A stretch of 64,000 bases of DNA from Bradyrhizobium oropedii (lineage in GTDB: Bacteria > Pseudomonadota > Alphaproteobacteria > Rhizobiales > Xanthobacteraceae), in the NCBI RefSeq assembly GCF_020889685.1, contig NZ_JACMYO010000005.1, positions 1 through 64,000 on the forward strand. Direction: 5' to 3'. Position numbers and translations under genes: made by a program. The notes under the pieces were generated by a model. The model did not search any database. It was not told where the DNA came from and was given only the letters and a program-made list of their open reading frames with translations. Shown here in pieces: positions 16,804 to 25,502 of the stretch (positions within the stretch are counted from its first letter, which is position 1; each line of letters opens with the position of its first letter).

Positions 16804-18717
16804 TTACAGCGCACCGCTCGCGCTGGAGCATCCGGTGCTGGCCGTGCCTCCCGCCGCGATGCGGGTGCTGGAAAGGCTGCCCAGGTACTTGCTCCTGATC
16901 AGCGCCGAGTAACCGGCCGGGACCGGGTTGAACCCGGCGTTCTGCATCACTGTCGTCGGACGCGTATCCGAAGAGCTGTAGTACCAGGTCAGGAAGTTGA
17001 CCAGGCTGGTGACGCGGTTGGCATCCGGCGCGACGCCCGCTGTTGTGCTGTAGCAGCTGTAGAGGTCGAGGAAGGTCGTGCCGCTGAGCGGATAGGCTCC
17101 CGACACGTTGGTGAGCGGCAGCACCGACTGGCCGAACAGGGGCACGCCGCCCTGCGTGGTCGTGGCGGTGAAGGTGTTGTTGTAGATATTGAAGTTGGCC
17201 CAGGTCCAGGTCGTCGACGTGGACTGGAGCCTGGTGTCGCTCCAGGCATTGAGCGCAGCGCCTGGCGTCGGGGCGATGAACGTGAGGGTGCCCGTGGTGT
17301 CGTTCGGAACCGTGGTGCCGGCGATGCGCAGCTGTTCATTCTGAAGCGCTGCCGAGAGCGGCGCGGTCACGCCGGCAACGGTGGTGGTGTAGGGGTAGGT
17401 GAAGTCGGCGCTGACGTAACCGACCCGGCCGCCCTTCGTCGCGTCGTTGGAGCTGACGTTGGACGCCACGCTGCCGCTTCCGCTGCCACCGATCCAGGTC
17501 GCCGTGATGGTCGAGCCGTTGGTGCGGAACTTGTTGACGTTGGCGATCAGGTTGCTGAAGCTGGTGCTCGGCAGGTTGGTGGCACCGAAGATCGACTTGT
17601 ATTGCTTCGCGTCGGTGGGATCGAGCAGCGGGCAGACATTCTTCAGATAGTTGGTCAGAATGAAGCTCGTGCCGCTGCCATCCGAACGAAACACCACCGT
17701 GATGGCCTTGGAGGTCGACGCGTAAGCTTCAGACCCGGAGCCAGACGTCAGCGTATTCGCGTCGCTGAAGGCGCCGAGCGAGGCCGTGCCGCCACTGGTG
17801 AGGTAGGGGACGTTCGCAGCCGTCGTGTCATCCCAATTGGTCACCAGGCCGGAGAAGATCGCGCAGAGCTGTCCCGCGGTGAGCTGAATGGCGGCGCCCT
17901 GGTTGGTCTGGGTGCCGGGCAGGGTACCCGCGCCGGTGACGGCCGAGTGGAGCTGGTTGAGACCACCGGTGTTAACCGCGATCGCGACGTTAACTTCGAA
18001 CGCCGGGATCTGGATCGCCGGGCCATAGGCGGTCGGGTTGTAGCTGGCCACCGATGTGGTGGCGGCGACCGTGATGGACGCCAGCGCGGCATAGGTGGTC
18101 GTCGGCGAACCCGGGACCATCCAGCCTTGCGTCGGGGTGAGGCCGAGCGACACCGTCGTCAGGGTCGTGGCTCCGGAAGCGATCGCGAGCGGCGAGTCCG
18201 AGAGGCCGGCATCGACGCGCGGATACGGGTAGCTGCCGAACACCGTCGACGGCGATCCGGTATTGGCGAGGTCGATCAGCGACGGCTGCAACGCCGGCAG
18301 GAACGAGCTGGTCGTCGCGGTGCCGGACGCGGGCGGGGTGATCGTGCCGCCATACCACTGCTGCGGGTTGTTGGCGATGTAGCCGCGGACGCCGTTGCCA
18401 GAGCCGACGCCGGCATACAGGCCGTTCACCTGCGTGGTCGCAATGGTGTTGCAGGCGGTGGTGATCCAGCCCGGGCCCGTGGTGGCGCCGATCTGGAAGC
18501 CGTCGCTGTAGGCGGTGCCGGAACCGACATTGCCGTGCGAGTAGCAGTCGAAGATCTGACGGAACGCTTCAGACGCGAGCGTGCTGCCGCCGAAATAGAT
18601 CGGACGCGTGGCCGCCGAGGCGCCAGCATGCGCAGGCGTGATGCTGCCCGCCGAGGCGAACAGCGCGAGCACCGAAGCGGTGCCGAGCAGGTATTTGGAC
18701 GAAGATTGCAGTTTCAT
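16804..18717 (-). CDS. Secreted PstS-like substrate-binding protein, paralogue 2
   Basis: Exported 637-residue paralogue of the neighbouring PstS-like protein. The ATG at 18717 is preferred: AGGA stands 8 nt upstream and it gives a clean signal peptide (MKLQSSSKYLL start, cleavage after PAHA). An alternative ATG at 18726 has no usable ribosome site. The mature protein opens with YFGGSTLASEAFRQIFDCY and contains AIQLTAGQLCAIFSGLVTNW, VVFRSDGSGTSFILTNYL and RVGYVSADFTYPYT, matching its paralogue segment by segment. Conserved cysteines again suggest disulfides. Each paralogue has its own terminator, so they are separate transcription units. Canonical PstS proteins are about 320-350 residues; the extra half here is unexplained. 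Confidence 0.82.
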   Translation of the reverse strand: MKLQSSSKYLLGTASVLALFASAGSITPAHAGASAATRPIYFGGSTLASEAFRQIFDCYSHGNVGSGTAYSDGFQIGATTGPGWITTACNTIATTQVNGLYAGVGSGNGVRGYIANNPQQWYGGTITPPASGTATTSSFLPALQPSLIDLANTGSPSTVFGSYPYPRVDAGLSDSPLAIASGATTLTTVSLGLTPTQGWMVPGSPTTTYAALASITVAATTSVASYNPTAYGPAIQIPAFEVNVAIAVNTGGLNQLHSAVTGAGTLPGTQTNQGAAIQLTAGQLCAIFSGLVTNWDDTTAANVPYLTSGGTASLGAFSDANTLTSGSGSEAYASTSKAITVVFRSDGSGTSFILTNYLKNVCPLLDPTDAKQYKSIFGATNLPSTSFSNLIANVNKFRTNGSTITATWIGGSGSGSVASNVSSNDATKGGRVGYVSADFTYPYTTTVAGVTAPLSAALQNEQLRIAGTTVPNDTTGTLTFIAPTPGAALNAWSDTRLQSTSTTWTWANFNIYNNTFTATTTQGGVPLFGQSVLPLTNVSGAYPLSGTTFLDLYSCYSTTAGVAPDANRVTSLVNFLTWYYSSSDTRPTTVMQNAGFNPVPAGYSALIRSKYLGSLSSTRIAAGGTASTGCSSASGAL

Positions 18718-19087
18718 CTCACTCATCCTGTGGGTTGGTCACCGGACGTGCGTCGTCATCCCGTCGTTACGAGACTGCAAAGTAATCTTCAGATTAGTTG
18801 AAGTTATTCTGCCGGAATCTTCATGAATCTTCGATCGATTCAAAGAAGATAACAAACATCTCATGCGTCGACGTCATGTCATTGTCGCCGGTGATGGTCT
18901 TCACATCTGATAGACAACGCGACATTTGGCTGAGCGCAGAGATTAATTTCAATCATCGTCCGAAATATTACTTGGCAACGGGACGCGAGATGATCTATGG
19001 ACGTCAGGTCTAGCGGCGTAGCTCTCAACGAGTGATGTCAGATAGATACAATCTTCGCGCGATCTTCTGCCAAGCGGGGCCTCCCAC
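18718..19087. other. Divergent promoter region, PstS-like gene 2 / GT41 gene
   Basis: A 370-bp, comparatively AT-rich gap between divergent genes, holding the promoters of both. It contains direct repeats of GAATCTTC (reported separately). No open frame here looks like a gene, and no convincing Pho box was found. Confidence 0.6.
18783..18832 (-). promoter_or_regulatory. Direct repeats GAAGATTC upstream of PstS-like gene 2
   Basis: Two exact copies of GAATCTTC (18815-18822 and 18825-18832) are spaced by one 10-bp helical turn, and a third copy, TAATCTTC, lies at 18783-18790, 32 bp from the nearer one. They sit 66-115 bp upstream of the ATG at 18717. The helical phasing suggests a response-regulator type binding site, but no regulator can be named. 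Confidence 0.4.
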
Positions 19088-21301
19088 ATGGAAGACAATT
19101 CGAGCGGGCGACTTGCGATTCGCGTGGAGCATAGCGGCCATGCGATTCTGGCGCGGCCGACGCCGCATCCATTCACATATGGGCGTGGTGAACTTCCATC
19201 ATCGAGCCTGACGCGGGCGCAGGATCTGCATCAGCAGGGTGTCGCGCACGCGCGGCAGGATCGCTGGCGCCAGGCGTTGCGGGCGTTCAACGAGGCGGCG
19301 CGGTTGGCACCCGAGCAAGCCGGCTTCAACTACTGCAAGGGTGTTGCGCTCTGCCGCTTCGATCGCTTCGACGATGCGCGCGAGGCATTCATGGCCGAGC
19401 TCAGGGTGACGCCCAGTCACGCGCCGGCGCTCGCCGAGATCGGCACCTGTCTGGCGCGCACCGGACGTGCGCGCGACGGCATTCCCTATCTGCAGGAAGG
19501 CCTGCGGCTGATGCCGCAGATGCCGCTCGCGCAATACAGCCTCGGCCTTGCGCTGCTCACGGAGAGCCGGCGCAACGAGGCGATTGAGGCGCTCGACAAG
19601 TCGATCATGCTCGACGCCGGCTATGTGGATGCCTATCGCACCCGCGGCCTTGCCTATGTGATGGACGGCAAGTTCGACAAGGCGGTCGACGACCTCCGCG
19701 CCGCATCCACGCTCGACAGCCAGAACTACAAGGCGATCCTCGAGCTCGGCATGAACTTCGGTGCGGCCGCACGCGAGCAGCAGGCGGCAAGATTGTTTGA
19801 GCTCGCCGCCGACAGCGCGCCGGATGTCGCTCTGCCGCAATATCTCTACGGCCACTTCCTGATCAATCATCGCCAGTTCGAGCGCGGGCTCGGCTATGTC
19901 GATCGCGCGCTCGCGATCGATCCGCTGCGCGCCGAACATCACGTCGCCCGGGGCTTCGGCGTCCTCGGGCAGGGGCGCGTCGAGGACGCCGTCGCGGCCT
20001 ATCGGCGTGCCGGCGAGCTCGATCCCGCAAACGCCGCGATCGCCGGAACGCTGCTGTTCGCGCTTCAGCACAAGCCCGGCGTCACCCGCGAGGAGCTGCT
20101 GCGCGAGCACAGACGCTGGGCGACGCTCTATCGCCCGCAAGCGCCCATGGATCGTCTGGCGTTTTCGAACGTGCCGGATCCGGCACGCAAGCCGCGGCTT
20201 GGCCTGGTGTCGGCCGACCTGCATCGTCACGCCGTGTCGTTCCTCGTGCTGCGTGCGTTCGAAGCGCTTGCTGCGCTCGGTTACGAGATTTGCTGCTACA
20301 AGACCGACAGCAAGCGGCTCGATGACGATTTCAGCGAACGCTACAAGGAAATTTCGCTATCCTGGCGAGATGTGTCCGGCATGGACGAGGCTGCGCTGGG
20401 GCAGCAGATCATCGATGATCGCATCGATGTGCTGTTCGATCTTGCAGGCCACACCGCGGGCAGCCGGCTGTCTCTGTTCGCCGCGCGCGCGGCGCCGATC
20501 CAGCTCGGCTGGGCCGGCTATGTCGGCACCGTTGGGCTCGACACTTATGAGGGTCTGATCGCCGATCCGGTGGAGATTCCGCCGGAGCACGATGCGACCT
20601 ACATGGAGCGGCCGATCCGCCTGCCGGACTGCTACGTCTGCTATCAGCCGCCCGAGAAAGCTCCCGAGGTGCCGCCGCTGCCGAGCCTGAACGGCGGCCG
20701 CTTCACCTTCGGCTGTTTCAACCGCCCCGCCAAGCTCAACGGCGAGGTCGGCAAGGCCTGGGCGCGTATTCTCGAGCAGGTGCCGGACTCGCGCATTCTG
20801 ATGGTTTATGGCGGCCTCGGCGAGGCGAGCACGCGCGAGGCCATCTATCGGGTCCTCGGCGAAGGCGGCGTGCCGCCTGAGCGCGTCGAGCTGGTGGGCG
20901 AGGCCGAACAGCCGAAGCTCCTGCTCGCCTATGGCGAGGTGGATGTCGCGCTCGATCCGTTCCCATATTCGGCGGGCGTGACCACGCTCGAGGCGATGTG
21001 GATGGGCGTTCCGACTGTGACCTTCGTCGGCGACACCTTCGCCGGCCGTCACTCAGCCGCCCATTTGACCGCCGCCGGGCTCGGCAGCTTCTGCACGCTC
21101 AGCATCGACGACTACGTTGCCATGGCGGTCGAGTGGACACATCGCCGCGACGAACTCGCCGAGCTGCGCCGCGGCCTGCGCGATCGTATCGCCGCTTCGC
21201 CGCTGTGCGACGCGCCGCGGTTCGCCGGCAACCTGTCACGCGAATTGATGCGGCTGTGGACCGAATGGTGCGAGGCGCGCGCCACACGCGAAGCGGCCTA
21301 G
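19088..21301 (+). CDS. TPR-GT41 (OGT/HMW1C-type) protein glycosyltransferase
   Basis: Predicted cytoplasmic O- or N-linked protein glycosyltransferase of 737 residues. Residues about 40-340 are tandem tetratricopeptide repeats for target binding. From about 367 the catalytic GT41 region begins (KPRLGLVSADLHRHAVSF), followed by DLAGHTAGSRL with the conserved His near 454, then GWAGYVGTVGLDTYE, CFNRPAKLN, and the nucleotide-sugar segment DPFPYSAGVTTLEAMWMGVP near 622-642. These are family 41 hallmarks shared with eukaryotic OGT and with HMW1C, which glycosylates a two-partner-secreted adhesin in Haemophilus. The giant adhesin and secreted PstS-like proteins nearby are natural candidate targets, which is inference. 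The next gene is another TPR glycosyltransferase. Confidence 0.88.
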   Translation: MEDNSSGRLAIRVEHSGHAILARPTPHPFTYGRGELPSSSLTRAQDLHQQGVAHARQDRWRQALRAFNEAARLAPEQAGFNYCKGVALCRFDRFDDAREAFMAELRVTPSHAPALAEIGTCLARTGRARDGIPYLQEGLRLMPQMPLAQYSLGLALLTESRRNEAIEALDKSIMLDAGYVDAYRTRGLAYVMDGKFDKAVDDLRAASTLDSQNYKAILELGMNFGAAAREQQAARLFELAADSAPDVALPQYLYGHFLINHRQFERGLGYVDRALAIDPLRAEHHVARGFGVLGQGRVEDAVAAYRRAGELDPANAAIAGTLLFALQHKPGVTREELLREHRRWATLYRPQAPMDRLAFSNVPDPARKPRLGLVSADLHRHAVSFLVLRAFEALAALGYEICCYKTDSKRLDDDFSERYKEISLSWRDVSGMDEAALGQQIIDDRIDVLFDLAGHTAGSRLSLFAARAAPIQLGWAGYVGTVGLDTYEGLIADPVEIPPEHDATYMERPIRLPDCYVCYQPPEKAPEVPPLPSLNGGRFTFGCFNRPAKLNGEVGKAWARILEQVPDSRILMVYGGLGEASTREAIYRVLGEGGVPPERVELVGEAEQPKLLLAYGEVDVALDPFPYSAGVTTLEAMWMGVPTVTFVGDTFAGRHSAAHLTAAGLGSFCTLSIDDYVAMAVEWTHRRDELAELRRGLRDRIAASPLCDAPRFAGNLSRELMRLWTEWCEARATREAA

Positions 21302-21373
21302 GGCGCGGATCAGCGCAGCGCCATCCGGAGAGACGAAGAAGGCACGGACAAGCCGGGGATAAGGACCACATTG

Positions 21374-23824
21374 ATGTCGAAAGCAGCGATCAGCGAAGCG
21401 CAGGCGTTGCGTGCCGGCCTGTCCATGCTGACCCAAGCTCCGGCCGAACGGCGCATGGAATTCATCCAGACGATCGTTAATCGCGCGCTGGCTCTTCTGC
21501 GCGAAGGTCAGCTCGACAGCGCCGAAGTGTTGCTCGAAACCCTGCAGGATGAGCCTCTGGTGCGGCAGCATGGGCTGCACCTCCGTGGCGTGATCGCGCT
21601 GCACCGCGACGAGGACGAGCAGGCGCTGGACCTGCTTGAGGAGGCGATCAGGCTCAATCCTGCAGACGGTGAAGCACACGCCAATCTCGGCGTCCTCCTG
21701 CTCAAGGCGCGCCAGCATCCGCAGGCGCTGGCCGCCTATGCCGCTGCTCTGACGTTGCAGCCGAACAATGCCACGGCGTTGCTTGGGATGGCCCGCGCAT
21801 TCGCGGCAGTGGACTTGACGGATTTTGCCTATGACGCATTTCGCGACGTGCGGGCATGCGCGCCGGACGATGTCAGGCCGGTGGTCGATTTTGCAACGCT
21901 GTTGAATGATACGGACCGGAATGACGAGGCCATGGCATTGTTGCGCGATGTTCTCGCGCAACATCCGGAATTTGCAGATCTGCACACGATGCTGGCGATC
22001 TGCCTGTTCGCACGGGGCGACTGGCTGGCGGCATGGGCGGAATTCGAATGGCGGCTGAAGGAACCGCAGGTCAGTAAGCACCTGTTGTCCACCGATCGCC
22101 CGCAGTGGAAGGGCGAGGATCTCGCCGGCAAGACGATCCTCTTGCAATTCGAGCAAGGCTTCGGCGACACCCTGCAATTCGTACGCTACGCGCCGATGGT
22201 CAAGGCGCGCGGTGGCCGCGTGATCCTGCGCGCGCAAGGACCGCTGCTGCCGATGTTGCGAACCGTCGCCGGCATTGACGATGTGTTTGATTCGACGGAC
22301 GAGGCACCGGCCTTCGACGTGCATGTGCCGTTGCTGTCGTTGCCGCTGATCTTCGGAACGCAGAACGATACCGTTCCTGCGGCGGTTCCCTACATTGCAC
22401 CGGATCCGGATCTCGTCGCCAAATGGCGCGGGCGGTTAGGGGCCCCTTCCGGTCCTGCCGTCGGGCTGGTCTGGCAAGGCAATCCGTCGCATGCCTACGA
22501 CTGGCGCCGCTCGCTTCCATTCGATCGGCTGCGGCCCTTGCTCGACTGCCCGGGTGCGCGCTTCGTCAGCTTGCAGGTGGGGCCCGGACAGCGGCAACTG
22601 ACGGAGTTTGACGCTGGTATCGTCAATGTCGGTGCAGAGATCGATACACGATCCTTCGTCGATGCAGCGGCAATCATTGCCAACCTCGACCTCGTGATCA
22701 CGGTCGATAGTGCGATCGCGCATCTGGCCGGCGCGATGGGCAAACCGGTCTGGATTCTGCTCGCCAAGGGGAGTGATTGGCGCTGGCTCAAGGGGCGCGA
22801 CGACACGCCTTGGTATCCGCAGGCGCGCCTGTTCCGGCAAACCAGCCCGGGCGATTGGACCGAAGTGATCGGACGGCTAGCCGCAGCGCTGTGGTCCTTC
22901 GTCAGCGCCGCTGTTCCGGCGGCCGAGGGCGAGACTGCGGATCCGGTTTCAGCTTCGGTACGGCGAATGACCGCGCCGCGGCCCGTATCGGATCCTGTTC
23001 TGTGTGACGCACTGTTCGTCGAGGCCTGCCGTCAGCACAAAGCGGGCAATCTCGATCGCGCGGAACGGCTGTTCGAACGGATCCTCGCGTTCGATCCGGG
23101 GCATGTCAACGCGCTCTGCAATCTCGGTGCGCTCGAGCTCGATACCGGCCGCAGCGCGCCTGCGCTCGAACGGCTGCGGATGGCCGTAGAGTTGGCGCCC
23201 GATCTCGTCCCGGTTCGGATCGGACTTGCCGAGGCATTGATGGATGCCAAGAGAACCGAACAGGCGCTCGCTCAGTATGCCAAGGCGATCGAGCTTGCGC
23301 CGGTGAACGCCGGCGTGCACGCGGCCTACGCGACCGCGCTGCGCAAGCTCGGCGATCACGGGCAGGCCGGCATGCATGCCGATACGATGAAGCGCCTGGT
23401 CTACCAGCATTACCGCAAGGCAGTGGAACTCGCGCCCCGCAGCGATGCCATGCATGCCCAGTATGCGCTTGCGTTGTGCGAGTTTGGCGACCTCGACGAT
23501 GCCATGAGCCATTTCCTGGCGGCGACGAAGATCAATCAGCAGCAATCATCAGAGTTCTACGAGGCGCTCGGCCGCACCTGCGCTGCGCGCGGCAACTCGC
23601 AGGGCGCGGAGATCAGCCTGAAGCACGCAGTTGCACTCGATCCGCGCCGCGCGACAGCCCATTGTACCCTCGGCGATCTTTATCTCGTGCTCGACCGGCC
23701 TGACGATGCCGAGGCCAGTTTCCGCGAAGCGCTGACCATCGACGCAGAAAGTGTCGTGGCCCTGCGGGGAATCGAACGCGTGCAGGCGTCGCAGCAGACC
23801 ATGCTCGTCAACGGGATGTCGTGA
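21374..23824 (+). CDS. TPR protein with GT9-like glycosyltransferase domain
   Basis: An 816-residue protein: N-terminal tetratricopeptide repeats (about 30-170), a central heptosyltransferase-like GT9 domain (about 250-510) and a second TPR block (about 545-800). In the GT9 part, ILLQFEQGFGDTLQFVRYAP resembles the first nucleotide-binding strand, and ITVDSAIAHLAGAMGKPVW is the characteristic C-terminal motif that contacts the nucleotide sugar. ATG at 21374 is chosen because AAGGA stands 8 nt upstream; a TTG three bases earlier is also in frame. It lies 72 nt after the GT41 gene in the same direction, so the pair probably forms one operon for glycosylation of surface or secreted proteins. Donor and acceptor are unknown. 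Confidence 0.82.
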   Translation: MSKAAISEAQALRAGLSMLTQAPAERRMEFIQTIVNRALALLREGQLDSAEVLLETLQDEPLVRQHGLHLRGVIALHRDEDEQALDLLEEAIRLNPADGEAHANLGVLLLKARQHPQALAAYAAALTLQPNNATALLGMARAFAAVDLTDFAYDAFRDVRACAPDDVRPVVDFATLLNDTDRNDEAMALLRDVLAQHPEFADLHTMLAICLFARGDWLAAWAEFEWRLKEPQVSKHLLSTDRPQWKGEDLAGKTILLQFEQGFGDTLQFVRYAPMVKARGGRVILRAQGPLLPMLRTVAGIDDVFDSTDEAPAFDVHVPLLSLPLIFGTQNDTVPAAVPYIAPDPDLVAKWRGRLGAPSGPAVGLVWQGNPSHAYDWRRSLPFDRLRPLLDCPGARFVSLQVGPGQRQLTEFDAGIVNVGAEIDTRSFVDAAAIIANLDLVITVDSAIAHLAGAMGKPVWILLAKGSDWRWLKGRDDTPWYPQARLFRQTSPGDWTEVIGRLAAALWSFVSAAVPAAEGETADPVSASVRRMTAPRPVSDPVLCDALFVEACRQHKAGNLDRAERLFERILAFDPGHVNALCNLGALELDTGRSAPALERLRMAVELAPDLVPVRIGLAEALMDAKRTEQALAQYAKAIELAPVNAGVHAAYATALRKLGDHGQAGMHADTMKRLVYQHYRKAVELAPRSDAMHAQYALALCEFGDLDDAMSHFLAATKINQQQSSEFYEALGRTCAARGNSQGAEISLKHAVALDPRRATAHCTLGDLYLVLDRPDDAEASFREALTIDAESVVALRGIERVQASQQTMLVNGMS

Positions 23825-24099
23825 GATGAACATCGTCGCGAGCAATCGCAGTCAAGTTCGCGCAGAACCTTGCGCAATGTATGGAACCTGCAGATGCGCG
23901 ATCGTTGTCGCAACGAGCGATGTGCTACCGGCGCACACATCGCTTGGAAAAAATCAAATGTGTGTCATCGCTTGTAGCGAGGTGTGTCGTGAATTGAGTG
24001 CTCGCTGTGGTTTCATTGCCATGTCATTAACTGCGGCTAGAAACGACGCGACCGGATGGATGCATCTCAAATGCCGCGGTTGGGGATGGGGTCCCTGCA
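23825..24099. other. Intergenic gap with inverted repeats before the sigma factor gene
   Basis: This 275-bp gap contains CACACAT (23934-23940) and its complement ATGTGTG (23958-23964), followed by the hairpin TCGCTTGTAGCGA at about 23968-23980. These could terminate the glycosyltransferase operon or form an operator for the sigma gene. The open frame crossing the gap has no domain signals and overlaps the sigma gene. Confidence 0.4.
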
Positions 24100-24732
24100 A
24101 TGAGCGACACCACTCGAGCGGCGTTGCTCACGCTCCTCGTCGCAAGCTACGACGATCTCAAACAACGTTTGACGCGTCGGGCTGGCTCTGCCGATCTCGC
24201 CAACGAAGCCTTGCAGGATACGTTTCTGCGCTTGAGCAATGCGGATGGTATCGGACCTGTCCGCGATCTCCATGCATATCTGTTTCGTGTGGCGATGAGC
24301 GCCATCAGCAATCGCCGTGTGGCGGAGCGTCGCCGTCGCATCGCGCGCGAGGCGGATCCGCTGTTCGACTTGCCGGACGAAACACCCGGCCCGGACAGGA
24401 TCATCGAGGCGCGTTCGGAGATCAACGCGCTCAAGCGTTCGATCGAGGAGCTGCCGACCCGTCGCCGGGAGATCTTCATGGCAATATGTGTTGAAGATGC
24501 GCCATTGAGGCTCGTAGCGGAGCGCTTCGGCATCAGTGTTCGCACGGTGCAGGTTGAGCTCAAGCAGGCGCTGGCGCATTGCGCGATCTGCCTCGATCGC
24601 AACGCGCGGATGCCCGGAGTTGCATTCCGACGTCGGAGCCCGTTCGGCCAGAGGGATCACGCACCGCGAGTTTCGCTGGGTGATGAAGGTACGGTCCTGG
24701 CGCGGCGGTGGCCATTGGGCGATGGCAGGTAA
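24100..24732 (+). CDS. FecI-like ECF sigma factor (orphan)
   Basis: RNA polymerase sigma-70 factor of the extracytoplasmic-function class, 210 residues. Region 2 lies at about residues 10-75 (ANEALQDTFLRLSN, then DLHAYLFRVAMSAISNRR). Region 4 lies at about 110-165, with the helix-turn-helix LRLVAERFGISVRTVQVELK preceded by ELPTRRREIFMA, a pattern typical of FecI-type factors. A 40-residue basic tail follows region 4 and is not standard. FecI factors are usually followed by a FecR anti-sigma gene and a TonB receptor; neither is here. Its place between the glycosyltransferases and the secretion operon suggests it may control one of these sets. Confidence 0.85.
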   Translation: MSDTTRAALLTLLVASYDDLKQRLTRRAGSADLANEALQDTFLRLSNADGIGPVRDLHAYLFRVAMSAISNRRVAERRRRIAREADPLFDLPDETPGPDRIIEARSEINALKRSIEELPTRRREIFMAICVEDAPLRLVAERFGISVRTVQVELKQALAHCAICLDRNARMPGVAFRRRSPFGQRDHAPRVSLGDEGTVLARRWPLGDGR

Positions 24733-24834
24733 CATGCGATGGAACGGCAGAGTCACATCGTCGGATGTGTCGAGGCGACCAGGCGGCGCGTGGTGCTTGA
24801 GTGGCGATGCTCCCGTCACCTGAATCAGGTGCGC

Positions 24835-25434
24835 TCAAAACCAGGTCGCCTGCAGCCGTATGCCGTAGTCGACCAACCAGAGGGCGGGACACAGGAAGGC
24901 ACCGAGCGGCAGCTTCGTTGTTCGCTCGATGGATTGGTCGCGCAGCCGGGCCAGCAGGACGGCGATCAAGGCGGCAGTGCTTGCCAATGCGAAACACAGA
25001 GGTACCGCGTCGAGCGGGAGCCATGCGCCAATGGCTGCCGCGAGCTTGACGTCGCCGAGCCCGATACCTTCACGCCGTCGCAGCCATTGGTAGGTCCGGC
25101 GCAGCAACCACAGTGCCGTGGCCACCAGGAAGGAGCCGCTCAGCGCGCTGGTCGGCCCGTTCCAGCGATCATACGAACCGAGCGCGGCCGCAACGACCAG
25201 CCCGGCGAGCAGAGCACCTCCGGTGACAATATCGGGAAGCAGGAAGTGGCGCGCGTCGACATCGGCGCCGGCAACCATGAGGGTGCCGAGAACTGTCGAG
25301 GCCAACGCCTGCGGCCATGGCAGCGTTGCCCAGGACAACAGCGCAGTGATCGCGAATCCGCAGGCCAGCACGGTGCGATCGGGAAGCAGCGTGTGCGGAC
25401 CAGCAGCGTCGCCGGTGTGGTCGTTGGGCGTCAT
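24835..25434 (-). CDS. Prepilin peptidase, A24 family (GspO-like, short form)
   Basis: Integral membrane aspartic protease that would cleave the leader peptides of the type II pseudopilins encoded just across the divergent promoter. It has 199 residues and several hydrophobic segments. The two catalytic aspartates of the A24 family are visible in GADVDARHFLLPD (about residue 58) and GIGLGDVKLAAAIG (about residue 122). It lacks the N-terminal cysteine-rich methylase domain of full GspO/PilD and resembles the short alphaproteobacterial form, so N-methylation of pseudopilins may be absent or supplied elsewhere. Its start is 68 bp from the gspE start on the opposite strand. Confidence 0.85.
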   Translation of the reverse strand: MTPNDHTGDAAGPHTLLPDRTVLACGFAITALLSWATLPWPQALASTVLGTLMVAGADVDARHFLLPDIVTGGALLAGLVVAAALGSYDRWNGPTSALSGSFLVATALWLLRRTYQWLRRREGIGLGDVKLAAAIGAWLPLDAVPLCFALASTAALIAVLLARLRDQSIERTTKLPLGAFLCPALWLVDYGIRLQATWF

Positions 25435-25502
25435 CGTTGTCTCGCGTCGCTTCGTGCAGTGCGAACACCGGTCGTGCAGGCCAAGTTGATCGGAACCCTG
25501 GC

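Noticed and set aside
16630..18801. 723-codon plus-strand frame opposite PstS-like gene 2
   Set aside because: It runs through the terminator and the promoter region of the real minus-strand gene and lacks any recognisable domain.
18720..19080. Possible Pho box before the PstS-like gene (GTCATGTCATTGTC near 18890)
   Set aside because: The spacing does not give two 7-bp repeats 11 bp apart as a Pho box requires.
24817..24831. CACCTGA-A-TCAGGTG palindrome between the sigma and prepilin peptidase genes
   Set aside because: Only 7 bp with a 1-nt centre and no T-run; too weak to call a terminator, though it lies at a convergent junction.
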